Source: Pseudomonas asiatica (GTDB taxonomy: Bacteria > Pseudomonadota > Gammaproteobacteria > Pseudomonadales > Pseudomonadaceae). From it: a stretch of 64,000 nt of DNA. Positions 7,713 to 15,512 of this stretch are shown one piece after another. The translations under genes and the position numbers were made by a program. The notes beneath the pieces are model-generated. The model was given only the letters and a program-made list of their open reading frames with translations. It had not been told where the DNA came from and ran no database searches. The stretch spans positions 4,738,501-4,802,500 of the forward strand of contig NZ_CP157874.1 of NCBI RefSeq assembly GCF_040214835.1. Reading direction: 5' to 3'. How positions within the stretch are numbered: position 1 is the stretch's first letter; the number at the start of each line of letters is the position of its first letter.

Positions 7713-7806
7713 GGCCTCTTCGCGGGCACGCCCGCTCCCACAGGTACAGCACAGATTCCAAGACCTGTGCTTCACCTGTGGGAGCGGGCGTGCCCGCGAA
7801 GCAGGC
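7713..7806. repeat. REP pair, class A
   Basis: Stem GCGGGCACGCCCGC with TCCCACAGG flank and its inverted partner GCGGGCGTGCCCGC. It begins two bases after the LysR stop and ends four bases before the stop of the convergent NAD(P)-binding protein gene. Confidence 0.92.
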
Positions 7807-7809
7807 GAC

Positions 7810-8424
7810 TCAATACCCGACCGTGAACCGCCGCCGCGAATGTTGCGGTTTTTCCAGTTCGTCGAACATGGCAATCGCGTAATCGGCAAAGGTGATCCAG
7901 CTCTTGCCATCCGCGCCGATCAACAGATGATCCTTGCCCAGCTTGTAATGCCCGCTGCGCTCACCTTCAACGAACTCCGCCGACGGCGACAGGAAGGTCC
8001 AGTCCAGGTTCGGCTCCCGTTGCAACGCTTCCAGAAAACGCACCCCGGCAGTGGCCTCGGCCTTGTATGCCTCGGGGAAGTCCGGGCTGTCGATCACCCG
8101 ATGCCCCGACGGCAGCAACAGGCTACCGGCCCCACCTACCACCAGCAGGCGCCTGACCCCGGCCCGCTTGACCGGCTCGATGATGGCGTGTGGCTCGATG
8201 GTCGAGAAATGCGCCGCACTCAGCACCGCATCCACACCCGCGACCGCCGCTTGCAGGGCCGCGCTGTCCTTGGCATCCAGCGCCTTGACGGTCACCCCGT
8301 CCCGCCCCTGCAACCGCGACGGGTCGCGGGCGATAGCCAGCACACTGTGGCCACGGCGTCGGGCCTCTTCCAGCAACTGGCTGCCAGCGCGGCCAGTGGC
8401 ACCGATGATTGCAATCTTGCTCAT
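7810..8424 (-). CDS. NAD(P)-binding Rossmann protein, NmrA/SDR-a type, 204 aa
   Basis: The N-terminal dinucleotide-binding motif IAIIGATGRAGSQL matches GxxGxxG of atypical short-chain reductases. The remaining pattern (DAVLSAAHFS, RLLVVGGAGSL, LDWTFLSPSAEF) fits the NAD(P)H-binding/NmrA-like group. The Tyr-x3-Lys catalytic pair of classical SDRs is absent, as is common in this group. It lies 27 bp downstream of the MBL-fold gene on the same strand, so the two probably form an operon opposite the LysR gene at 9431. Confidence 0.85.
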   Translation of the reverse strand: MSKIAIIGATGRAGSQLLEEARRRGHSVLAIARDPSRLQGRDGVTVKALDAKDSAALQAAVAGVDAVLSAAHFSTIEPHAIIEPVKRAGVRRLLVVGGAGSLLLPSGHRVIDSPDFPEAYKAEATAGVRFLEALQREPNLDWTFLSPSAEFVEGERSGHYKLGKDHLLIGADGKSWITFADYAIAMFDELEKPQHSRRRFTVGY

Positions 8425-8451
8425 GGGATACTCTCCATCAGTTGAACGGAA

Positions 8452-9327
8452 TTACCACTTCATCTCGCCCTTGGCGACCTTGGCCCCCAGCTCCAGCGAG
8501 CTTTCATCGGCCAGCCCCGGGTAACGTTGCTTCATCGCCGCGATCAACGCACCGGCGTCTTTCGCCTTGGCGGTCTCGGCATCGAAATCACGAATGTAGT
8601 TCGCCGTGAAACGCACGGCCTGCAGCGATCGGCTGCTGTCTTCCAGGTAATGCCCGGGGATGACCGTGCGCGGCGCCAGCGCTTCGATGTGCGCCAGGGT
8701 GCCGAGCCAGTCGGCGTGGGACTTGGCCGTTTGCGTGTCGGCCATCCATACATGAATGTTCTCCGACACCACCACGCCACCGACCACCGCCTTGATCGAC
8801 GGGATCCACACAAAACTGCGGTCAGGTTGCGGGCCGTCCAGGCCGACCACTTCGAGGGCCTGCCCTTCCAGCGTCAGGCGGTTGCCTTCGAGCACCTGCG
8901 GCAGCACCAGCCGCGCCGGCTTGTCCGCGCCCATCTGCGGGCCCCAGTAGGCCAGCTTGGCATCCATGGTCTGGCGGATATGGGCAACCGTGGCGGCCGA
9001 CGCCAGCACCTTGGCCTCGGGGAAGGCCTGGGTCAGGGTATCCAGGCCGAAGTAGAAGTCCGGGTCGCCATGGCTGATGTAGATGCTGGTCAGCTGCTTG
9101 CCGCCCGCCCGCAGGCGCTGCACCAGCTGCTCGGCCTGGGCCTTGCCGAACTGGGCATCGACGAGGATGGCGTCGTGCTTGCCGCTGACGATCACCGAAC
9201 TGACCGGGAAGATCGCCTCATGCCCGGGGTTGTAAACCTCCAGCCGCAAGGGGTCGGCAGCCAGCGCCGGGCCGGCCAGGGTCACACAGGCCAGCAGCAG
9301 GCCACGCAGAGGAGTGAAAAGAGACAT
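8452..9327 (-). CDS. Exported MBL-fold metallo-hydrolase-like protein, 291 aa
   Basis: A signal peptide (LLLACVTLAGPALA, cleavage near residue 23) predicts a periplasmic location. The beta-lactamase fold is visible (SSVIVSGKHDAILVDAQFGKAQAEQLVQRL then TSIYISHGDPDFYFG). The usual HxHxDH metal motif is replaced by SHGDPDFYF, with a later PGHYLE His, so metal binding may differ from classic hydrolases. It is the first gene of a two-gene unit with the NmrA-like protein and is divergent from the LysR gene at 9431. Substrate unknown. Confidence 0.8.
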   Translation of the reverse strand: MSLFTPLRGLLLACVTLAGPALAADPLRLEVYNPGHEAIFPVSSVIVSGKHDAILVDAQFGKAQAEQLVQRLRAGGKQLTSIYISHGDPDFYFGLDTLTQAFPEAKVLASAATVAHIRQTMDAKLAYWGPQMGADKPARLVLPQVLEGNRLTLEGQALEVVGLDGPQPDRSFVWIPSIKAVVGGVVVSENIHVWMADTQTAKSHADWLGTLAHIEALAPRTVIPGHYLEDSSRSLQAVRFTANYIRDFDAETAKAKDAGALIAAMKQRYPGLADESSLELGAKVAKGEMKW

Positions 9328-9430
9328 CGCAAACGCCCGTCAGATGAACAATGCCCAACAGCTTAGTTGCCCAATCCGTGACAAAAAATGCGATGCTCGA
9401 ACATAGTTTGTTTCTGAAACCGGGCAAATC

Positions 9431-10336
9431 ATGGACCGTCTCAACGCCATGCGCGTTTTCGTCACCGTCGTCGACCTGGGCAGCCAGTCGGCGGCGGCGG
9501 ATCATCTGCAACTGTCGCGGCCGGTGGTGTCGCGCTACCTGGCAGAGCTGGAAGACTGGGTTGGCGCACGGCTGATGCAGCGCACCACACGCAAGCTCAG
9601 CCTCACCGCCGCCGGCCAGGAAACCCTGCCCCGCTGCCGGCAACTGCTGGAACTGGCCGGCGACCTGCAGGCCGCGGTGCAGCAGCCGGATGACGCGCCC
9701 AAGGGCGCACTGCGCATCAGCGTCAGCACCTCGTTCGGCCAGGCCCAGCTGGTGGATGCAGTGGCCGCCTACGTCCGGCGCTACCCCGGGGTGAAGGTGG
9801 AACTGCAGATGCTCGATCGCACGGTCAACCTGGTGGACGAGCGCATCGACCTGGCCATCCGCACCAGCAATGACCTGGACCCCAACCTGATCGCCCGGCG
9901 CCTGAGCGTGTGCCGCTCGGCAGTGTGTGCGGCACCGGCCTACCTGCGCGAGCACGGCACGCCGCAACGGGTCGAGGAGCTGAGCCGACACAACTGCCTG
10001 ACCCATGCCTACTTCGGCCACAGCCTGTGGCATTTCGAGGTGGCCGGCCAGCAAGTCGCCGTGCCAGTGGCGGGGAACATCAGTGCCAACGAGGCGATGA
10101 CACTGCAGAAGGCGGCGCTGGCCGGCGCAGGTATCGCCATGCTGCCGACCTACCAGGCCGCGGACGCCCTGCGCCGGGGTGAACTGGTGCGCCTGCTGCC
10201 CGAAGCCAGCCCACGCGAGCTGAACCTGAATGCGGTATACACCTCACGCAAGCACATGCCGGCGACATTGCGCAGCATGCTGGATTTTCTGGTGCAGCGG
10301 TTCAAGGACGAACCGGAGTGGGATCAGGACTTGTAA
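9431..10336 (+). CDS. LysR family transcriptional regulator (CrgA/YafC-like), 301 aa
   Basis: The HTH at residues ~1-60 (MDRLNAMRVFVTVVDLGSQSAAADHLQLSRPVVSRYLAELE) and the periplasmic-binding-protein-like domain (ALRISVSTSFGQAQLVDAVAAYVRRYPGVKVEL) are complete. The RTTRKLSLTAAG wing is typical of the CrgA subgroup. It starts 103 bp from the divergent MBL-fold gene, which with the NmrA-like gene is the likely target. No ligand can be predicted. Confidence 0.88.
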   Translation: MDRLNAMRVFVTVVDLGSQSAAADHLQLSRPVVSRYLAELEDWVGARLMQRTTRKLSLTAAGQETLPRCRQLLELAGDLQAAVQQPDDAPKGALRISVSTSFGQAQLVDAVAAYVRRYPGVKVELQMLDRTVNLVDERIDLAIRTSNDLDPNLIARRLSVCRSAVCAAPAYLREHGTPQRVEELSRHNCLTHAYFGHSLWHFEVAGQQVAVPVAGNISANEAMTLQKAALAGAGIAMLPTYQAADALRRGELVRLLPEASPRELNLNAVYTSRKHMPATLRSMLDFLVQRFKDEPEWDQDL

Positions 10337-10342
10337 GGCCCA

Positions 10343-10458
10343 TGTGGGAGCGGCCTTGCGTCGCGAAAGGACCGCGCAGCGGTCCCGGGATCTTGGCCAC
10401 ATCAAATATTGTCGGGGCTGCTACGCAGCCCTTTCGCGACACAAGGCCGCTCCTACAG
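10343..10458. repeat. REP pair, class B (GGAGCGGCCTTGTGTCGCGA)
   Basis: This is a different palindromic family: TGTGGGAGCGGCCTTGCGTCGCGAAAGG and the inverted TCGCGACACAAGGCCGCTCCTACAG, with short GC hairpins (GACCGCGCAGCGGTC) in between. It lies between the LysR stop and the convergent oxaloacetate decarboxylase stop. Confidence 0.9.
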
Positions 10459-10469
10459 GGGTGGCGCTG

Positions 10470-11339
10470 TCACTCCTCGACGCTCATGTATTCCTTGGCC
10501 CAGCGGATGTAGTCCTCGGGCTGGGTGTAGGTATGCGAGAGTTCGGTGGCGCTGAGGTTTTCCGACTTGTTCTGCTGGCCGCGCTGCAGCCGCAGGCAAT
10601 CGTAGGTGGCCTTGATCGCGGCAAAGTAGGCGGCGTGACCATCGACCACGATGCGCACGCCCAGGCGTGCCAGGCGCTCGTCGTCGCGCAGGCTCGGGTT
10701 GCCGTAGGTCACCAGCATCAGCGGCACCGTCAGGTGCTCGGCAATCTGCTCGAGTTGCTCGAAGTCCTTCACCCCAACCATGCAGATACCGTCGGCTCCG
10801 GCCTTCTGGTAGCTCTGGGTACGCACGATGATTTCTTCGGTGGTGAGCACGCCAGCGTTGGTCCTGGCAATGATCGACAACGACGAATCGACCCGCGCCT
10901 CCAGCGCCGCACGGATCTTGCCGACGCCCTCTTCAACCGGGATCAGGTCGGTGGACTTGCGCCCGAACTGGGCAGGCAGCAGGGTGTCCTCGATGGTCAG
11001 CGCAGCCACGCCGGCGCGCTCCAGTTCGATGACCGTGCGCATGACATTCAGCGCGTTGCCATAGCCGTGGTCGGCGTCAGCCAGCACCGGCAGTTGCGCC
11101 ACGCGACCAATACGGGTGGCCTGCTCGACGAACTCGCTGAGGGTGATCAGGGCGAAGTCCGGTGCAGCCAGTACCTGCAACGAAGCGACCGAACCACCGA
11201 GGATGCCGACCTCGAAGCCCAGGTCTGCGGCAATGCGTGCCGACATCGGGTCGAACACCGATGCGGTGTGATAACAGGAACCTGAAGCGAGCAGCTCGCG
11301 GAAGGCAAAACGCAGATCTTGATGGGAAGCCTTGGGCAT
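10470..11339 (-). CDS. Oxaloacetate decarboxylase, PEP mutase/isocitrate lyase superfamily, 289 aa
   Basis: The start at 11339 ([20 protein letters not shown]) is preceded by GCGGAG; the longer frame to 11513 has no such support. Superfamily hallmarks: [24 protein letters not shown], the metal-binding [17 protein letters not shown], and [17 protein letters not shown]. The last segment lacks the KKCGH-type catalytic Cys loop of isocitrate/methylisocitrate lyases, consistent with the PA4872-type oxaloacetate decarboxylases of about 289 residues. The reaction expected is oxaloacetate to pyruvate and CO2 with Mg. It stands alone, with a perfect palindrome at 11505-11523 upstream. Confidence 0.87.
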   Translation of the reverse strand: MPKASHQDLRFAFRELLASGSCYHTASVFDPMSARIAADLGFEVGILGGSVASLQVLAAPDFALITLSEFVEQATRIGRVAQLPVLADADHGYGNALNVMRTVIELERAGVAALTIEDTLLPAQFGRKSTDLIPVEEGVGKIRAALEARVDSSLSIIARTNAGVLTTEEIIVRTQSYQKAGADGICMVGVKDFEQLEQIAEHLTVPLMLVTYGNPSLRDDERLARLGVRIVVDGHAAYFAAIKATYDCLRLQRGQQNKSENLSATELSHTYTQPEDYIRWAKEYMSVEE

Positions 11340-11504
11340 GATCACTCCGCAAAATAAGTTGAAATTCGAACGGTAACTACCGACCCCTGTAATCGGGTCT
11401 ACCTGGCCTGTTCCAACCGTCGCCATCTGGGCGGTCATGCTCGACATGCAGGCAGAGGAATAAAAGGTGTGGGAGACAGCGGCGCGAAAACCTGCGGCAT
11501 AATG

Positions 11505-11523
11505 TTGCACCAAGCTGGTGCAA
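11505..11523. promoter_or_regulatory. Palindrome TTGCACCAAGCTGGTGCAA (NtrC-like)
   Basis: Eight-base arms TTGCACCA and TGGTGCAA surround AGC. The core TGCACC-N5-GGTGCA equals the enteric NtrC consensus. I found no convincing sigma-54 promoter (TGGCAC-N5-TTGC) nearby on either strand, so the assignment to NtrC is uncertain; it may be the operator of another dimeric regulator. Confidence 0.5.
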
Positions 11524-11672
11524 GCCCCCGGTTTTCAGCCTCTGTGGCATACCAACGATATCACGCAGCCATGCAGCACTGGATGAATGCGCCAATGCCG
11601 ATCTTGCATAGGGGATGCAGATAGTACATAGGAAGCTACCTAACTCAGGTTACAATCCGGGGACTTCATGCT

Positions 11673-11766
11673 GGCCTCTTCGCGGGTAAGCCCGCTCCCA
11701 CAGGGACCGCGCCGTCCTCAGGAGCGACACCGGACCTGTGGGAGCGGGTTTACCCGCGAAGAAGGC
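11673..11766. repeat. REP pair, class A
   Basis: GCGGGTAAGCCCGC and inverted GCGGGTTTACCCGC units with TCCCACAGG flanks. The right unit ends only 25 bases before the GTG start of the DHA2 pump, so the pair must lie in its promoter or leader. This is unusual, since most pairs in this window lie downstream of genes. Confidence 0.92.
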
Positions 11767-11791
11767 CGCCACCGTCATACAAGGTATCCCC

Positions 11792-13243
11792 GTGACCGCC
11801 GCCCTGCCCCCCACCACCCTGCGCAACGTGCTCACCGCCCTGATGCTGGCGATCTTCCTCGGCGCCCTGGACCAGACCATCGTTGCCGTCTCGCTGCCGG
11901 CGATCTCGGCGCAGTTCAACGATGTCGGCCTGCTGGCCTGGGTCATCTCCGGTTACATGGTGGCAATGACCGTGGCCGTGCCGATCTACGGCAAGCTGGG
12001 CGACCTGTACGGGCGGCGCAGGATGATCCTCACCGGCATCAGCCTGTTCACCCTGGCCTCGATCGCCTGCGCCCTGGCCCAGGACATGCAGCAACTGGTG
12101 CTGGCCCGGGTACTGCAGGGCATTGGCGCCGGTGGCATGGTCTCGGTGAGCCAGGCGATCATCGGCGACTTCGTGCCCCCGCGAGAGCGCGGCCGCTACC
12201 AGGGCTATTTCAGCAGCATGTACGCGGTGGCCAGCGTCGCCGGGCCGGTGCTGGGCGGCTGGCTGACCGAATACCTGTCATGGCGCTGGGTGTTCTGGAT
12301 CAACCTGCCGCTGGGGCTGGTTGCACTGTGGGCGATCCGCCGCGCCCTCGGCGGCATGCCGGCGCAGCGCCGCGAGGCGCAGGTGGACTACCTTGGCGCC
12401 GTGCTGCTGATTCTCGGCCTGGGTAGCCTGTTGCTGGGCATTACCCTGGTCGGCCAGGGCCACGCCTGGGCCGACCCGGCCGTGCTGGCCCTGTTCGCCT
12501 GCGCCGCGCTGGGCCTGGTGCTGTTCATCGCCCATGAGCGCCGCTGCCCGGAGCCACTGCTGCCACTCGGCCTGTTCGGCAACCGCGTGGCGGTGCTGTG
12601 CTGGGGCGTGATCTTCTTCGCCAGTTTCCAGTCGATCTCCCTGACCATGCTCATGCCGTTGCGCTACCAGGGCATCACCGGCGCCGGTGCCGACAGCGCG
12701 GCCTTGCACCTCCTGCCGCTGGTGATGGGGCTGCCCATGGGTGCCTTCACCGGCGGGCGCATGACCAGCCTGACCGGGCGCTACAAGCCGCAGATCCTCG
12801 CCGGTGCACTGCTGATGCCGCTGGCCATTTTCGCCATGGCGCTGACCCCGCCGCAGTCGGCCTTGCTCAGTGCGCTGTTCATGCTGCTGACGGGCATCGC
12901 GTGTGGGCTGCAGTTCCCGACCTCGCTGGTAGGCACGCAAAGCGCGGTGGACAGCAAGGACATCGGCGTGGCCACCAGCACCACCAACCTGTTCCGCTCG
13001 CTGGGCGGGGCCATGGGGGTGGCGTGCATGTCCAGCCTGCTGCTGGCGCTGCTGCACCAGGGCGGGTTCGAGTCGCTGGGTAATCCGTTGCTGGGGAGCC
13101 TGAAGGCCGGTGAAGTAGACCTGGTGACACAGGGGCGGTTGCTCGAGACGTTCCAGCAACTGTTGATGGGGAGTGCGCTGGTTGCACTGCTCGGGCTACT
13201 GGCGGCGGTGGCATTGCCGGATCGGCAACTGCGCGGACGCTAA
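11792..13243 (+). CDS. MFS drug:H+ antiporter, DHA2 (14-TM, EmrB/QacA) family, 483 aa
   Basis: The protein has 14 predicted membrane segments. MFS motif A is GKLGDLYGRRRM and the DHA2 N-terminal motif is LDQTIVAVSLPAI. The frame extends upstream through the REP unit to 11738, so the GTG at 11792 (VTAALPPTTLRN) with an AAGG site is the sensible start. Such pumps export amphipathic drugs or dyes across the inner membrane, often with a periplasmic adaptor, which is missing here. It lies tail-to-tail with ttgR, as in P. putida genomes near ttgABC. Substrate unknown. Confidence 0.87.
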   Translation: MTAALPPTTLRNVLTALMLAIFLGALDQTIVAVSLPAISAQFNDVGLLAWVISGYMVAMTVAVPIYGKLGDLYGRRRMILTGISLFTLASIACALAQDMQQLVLARVLQGIGAGGMVSVSQAIIGDFVPPRERGRYQGYFSSMYAVASVAGPVLGGWLTEYLSWRWVFWINLPLGLVALWAIRRALGGMPAQRREAQVDYLGAVLLILGLGSLLLGITLVGQGHAWADPAVLALFACAALGLVLFIAHERRCPEPLLPLGLFGNRVAVLCWGVIFFASFQSISLTMLMPLRYQGITGAGADSAALHLLPLVMGLPMGAFTGGRMTSLTGRYKPQILAGALLMPLAIFAMALTPPQSALLSALFMLLTGIACGLQFPTSLVGTQSAVDSKDIGVATSTTNLFRSLGGAMGVACMSSLLLALLHQGGFESLGNPLLGSLKAGEVDLVTQGRLLETFQQLLMGSALVALLGLLAAVALPDRQLRGR

Positions 13244-13258
13244 GAGCTGCGCGATTTT

Positions 13259-13377
13259 TGTAGGAGCGGCCTTGTGTCGCGATAGGGCTGCAGAGCAGCC
13301 CCAGCAATTCATGCATTGATGCTGGAATCCTGGGGCTGCTCTGCAGCCCTATCGCGACACAAGGCCGCTCCTACAGG
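13259..13377. repeat. REP pair, class B, long hairpin
   Basis: TGTAGGAGCGGCCTTGTGTCGCGATAGGGCTGCAGAGCAGCCCC is mirrored almost exactly after a 25-bp spacer, giving one extended inverted repeat of about 45-bp arms. It lies between the convergent DHA2 pump gene and ttgR. Confidence 0.93.
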
Positions 13378-13463
13378 ATTTGCACCTTATGCCAGTCACC
13401 CGAAAGCATTAATCCCCCCTTAACACAAAGGGGTAACACTCCCTCACAATCCTTAACAAAGTG

Positions 13464-14096
13464 TCATTTGCGCAGAGCCGGGCTCAAGCGCAGCATATCC
13501 AGCCCGGTGTCGACCCACTTTTCGACATCCTTCAACAGATCGACACTGTCAGGCAGCAACAGCCAGCGCCCGATCAGGCCATCGACATAGGCAAACATGG
13601 CCACCGCCGCGCGCTCGACATCCAGCTCGCCTGGCAACTGGCCCCGGCGCACGGCATTGGCCAACGCCAGGGTGATGCCCTTGTGGCAATCCAGCACCGC
13701 ACCCTGGCGCTGCTGGCGAATTTCACACATGTCATCGGTGAACTCGCACTTGTGATGCAGGATTTCATTGATACGCCGGGTTCGGGCATCGAGCACCAGC
13801 TCGTTGAACACTTGCAGCAACAGCTTGCGCATGCAGCCAAGCGGGTCCACTTCGTCCTCGCTTTCGCTCGCCCGCGCCAGGTGGTCATGGGTTTCATGCA
13901 GGCTGTCGAGCAGCGCCTGCACCAACTCGGCCTTGTTGTTGAAGTGCCAGTAGATCGCCCCCCGCGTCACACCCGCCAGTTCGGCGATGTCGGCCAGGGT
14001 GGTTCGCGCAACCCCGCGCTTGTAGAAGGCCTTTTCCGCCGCCTCGATGATCTGGGCGCGGGTTTCCTGGGCTTCTTCTTTGGTTCGACGGACCAT
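13464..14096 (-). CDS. ttgR: TetR-family repressor TtgR, 210 aa
   Basis: The sequence ([20 protein letters not shown]..., [25 protein letters not shown] at ~residues 33-55) and the 210-residue length match TtgR, the drug-binding repressor of the ttgABC pump. TtgR binds antibiotics, flavonoids and other plant phenolics in its C-terminal domain and then leaves the operator. It is divergent from ttgA and shares the operator at 14218-14257, so it also represses itself. The start ATG at 14096 gives the known N-terminus. Confidence 0.96.
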   Translation of the reverse strand: MVRRTKEEAQETRAQIIEAAEKAFYKRGVARTTLADIAELAGVTRGAIYWHFNNKAELVQALLDSLHETHDHLARASESEDEVDPLGCMRKLLLQVFNELVLDARTRRINEILHHKCEFTDDMCEIRQQRQGAVLDCHKGITLALANAVRRGQLPGELDVERAAVAMFAYVDGLIGRWLLLPDSVDLLKDVEKWVDTGLDMLRLSPALRK

Positions 14097-14217
14097 GGCA
14101 GTACAAACCTCATTTGCCCCGAACGCGCGGCGCGTGCGGGGAACACTCCGGGGGCACCTCTGCAGGGTGCCTCGCGGAGGAGCTAATCAAGGGCTGTGGC
14201 AGTACCCGAGTACAACC

Positions 14218-14257
14218 CAGCGGTATTTACAAACAACCATGAATGTAAGTATATTCC
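14218..14257. promoter_or_regulatory. TtgR operator in the ttgR/ttgABC divergent promoter
   Basis: The stretch contains the pseudo-palindrome TATTTACAAACAACCATGAA followed by TGTAAGTATA, which corresponds to the footprinted TtgR operator of P. putida. It sits between the divergent ttgR (14096) and ttgA (14355) starts, overlapping both promoters. Confidence 0.9.
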
Positions 14258-14354
14258 TTAGCAAGCTATTTATCCACCGGATAGCAACTTTTCCAGATCA
14301 AGACTCTTCCATTACTCTTGAGCGTCTCCCAGCTCCAGCGACCCGAGGATCCTC

Positions 14355-15509
14355 ATGCAATTCAAGCCAGCCGTTACCGCTCTGGTTTCCGCCGTCGCCC
14401 TGGCAACCCTGCTCAGTGGCTGTAAGAAAGAAGAAGCAGCGCCAGCGGCGCAGGCTCCTCAGGTCGGCGTCGTGACCATCCAGCCCCAAGCCTTCACCCT
14501 GACCTCGGAATTGCCGGGGCGTACCAGTGCCTACCGCGTCGCCGAAGTGCGCCCGCAGGTCAACGGCATCATCCTCAAGCGCCTGTTCAAGGAAGGCAGT
14601 GAGGTCAAGGAAGGCCAGCAGCTGTACCAGATCGACCCTGCCGTGTACGAAGCCACCCTGGCCAATGCCCAGGCCAACCTGCAGGCCACCCGCTCGCTGG
14701 CCGAGCGCTACAAGCAGCTGATCGACGAACAGGCTGTTTCCAAGCAGGAATACGACGACGCCAATGCCAAACGATTGCAGGCCGAGGCTTCGCTCAAAAG
14801 CGCGCAGATCGACCTGCGCTACACCAAGGTCCTGGCACCGATCAGCGGCCGTATCGGCCGTTCTTCGTTCACCGAAGGTGCACTGGTGAGCAATGGCCAG
14901 GCCAACGCCATGGCCACCATCCAGCAACTCGACCCGATCTACGTCGACGTCACCCAGTCCACTGCCGAGCTGCTCAAGCTGCGCCGTGACCTGGAAAGCG
15001 GCCAGTTGCAAAAGGCCGGCGACAACGCCGCCTCGGTGCAGCTGGTGCTGGAAGACGGCAGCCTGTTCAAGCAGGAAGGCCGCCTGGAGTTCTCCGAAGT
15101 CGCTGTCGACGAGACCACCGGCTCGGTCACCCTGCGCGCCCTGTTCCCCAACCCCGATCACACCCTGCTGCCAGGCATGTTCGTGCATGCGCGGCTCAAG
15201 GCCGGGGTCAACGCCAACGCCATCCTGGCCCCGCAACAGGGCGTGACCCGCGACCTGAAAGGCGCGCCGACGGCGCTGGTGGTCAACCAGGAGAACAAGG
15301 TCGAACTGCGCCAGCTCAAGGCCAACCGTACCCTGGGCAGCGACTGGCTGATCGAGGAAGGCCTGAACCCGGGCGACCGCCTGATCACCGAAGGGCTGCA
15401 GTACGTGCGCCCGGGCGTCGAGGTCAAGGTCAGCGAAGCCACCAACGTCAAGAAGCCGGCCAGCCCTGTTCAGGCCAACGCGGCGAAAGCAGACGCCAAA
15501 GCGGAGTAA
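14355..15509 (+). CDS. ttgA: RND efflux periplasmic adaptor TtgA (membrane fusion lipoprotein), 384 aa
   Basis: The N-terminus has a lipoprotein signal with lipobox LLSGC (Cys around residue 23), so it is anchored to the inner membrane and reaches into the periplasm. Adaptor domains are in order: beta-barrel/lipoyl (RVAEVRPQVNGIILKRLFKEGSEVKEGQQLYQID), the alpha-hairpin around residues 95-165, then lipoyl (KVLAPISGRIGRSSFTEGALV) and membrane-proximal domains. It connects TtgB to TtgC. First gene of the ttgABC operon; three bases separate it from ttgB. TtgR controls it. Confidence 0.95.
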   Translation: MQFKPAVTALVSAVALATLLSGCKKEEAAPAAQAPQVGVVTIQPQAFTLTSELPGRTSAYRVAEVRPQVNGIILKRLFKEGSEVKEGQQLYQIDPAVYEATLANAQANLQATRSLAERYKQLIDEQAVSKQEYDDANAKRLQAEASLKSAQIDLRYTKVLAPISGRIGRSSFTEGALVSNGQANAMATIQQLDPIYVDVTQSTAELLKLRRDLESGQLQKAGDNAASVQLVLEDGSLFKQEGRLEFSEVAVDETTGSVTLRALFPNPDHTLLPGMFVHARLKAGVNANAILAPQQGVTRDLKGAPTALVVNQENKVELRQLKANRTLGSDWLIEEGLNPGDRLITEGLQYVRPGVEVKVSEATNVKKPASPVQANAAKADAKAE

Positions 15510-15512
15510 ACC

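Larger units (their letters stand above)
11340..11791. other. Divergent intergenic region with palindrome and REP pair
   Basis: No gene is supported between the oxaloacetate decarboxylase start and the DHA2 pump start. The region holds a 19-bp palindrome (11505-11523), a stretch with promoter-like AT content (11620-11655, GTTACAAT), and a class A REP pair whose right half runs to 11766. The pump start at 11792 follows it closely. Confidence 0.6.

Noticed and set aside
10343..10458. REP hairpins read as intrinsic terminators
   Set aside because: They lack a downstream T tract and occur as pairs throughout the window, so I class them as REP elements, though they may also attenuate transcription.
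11738..11791. Extended start of the DHA2 pump at 11738
   Set aside because: This part is translation of a REP unit; the GTG at 11792 gives the expected family N-terminus.
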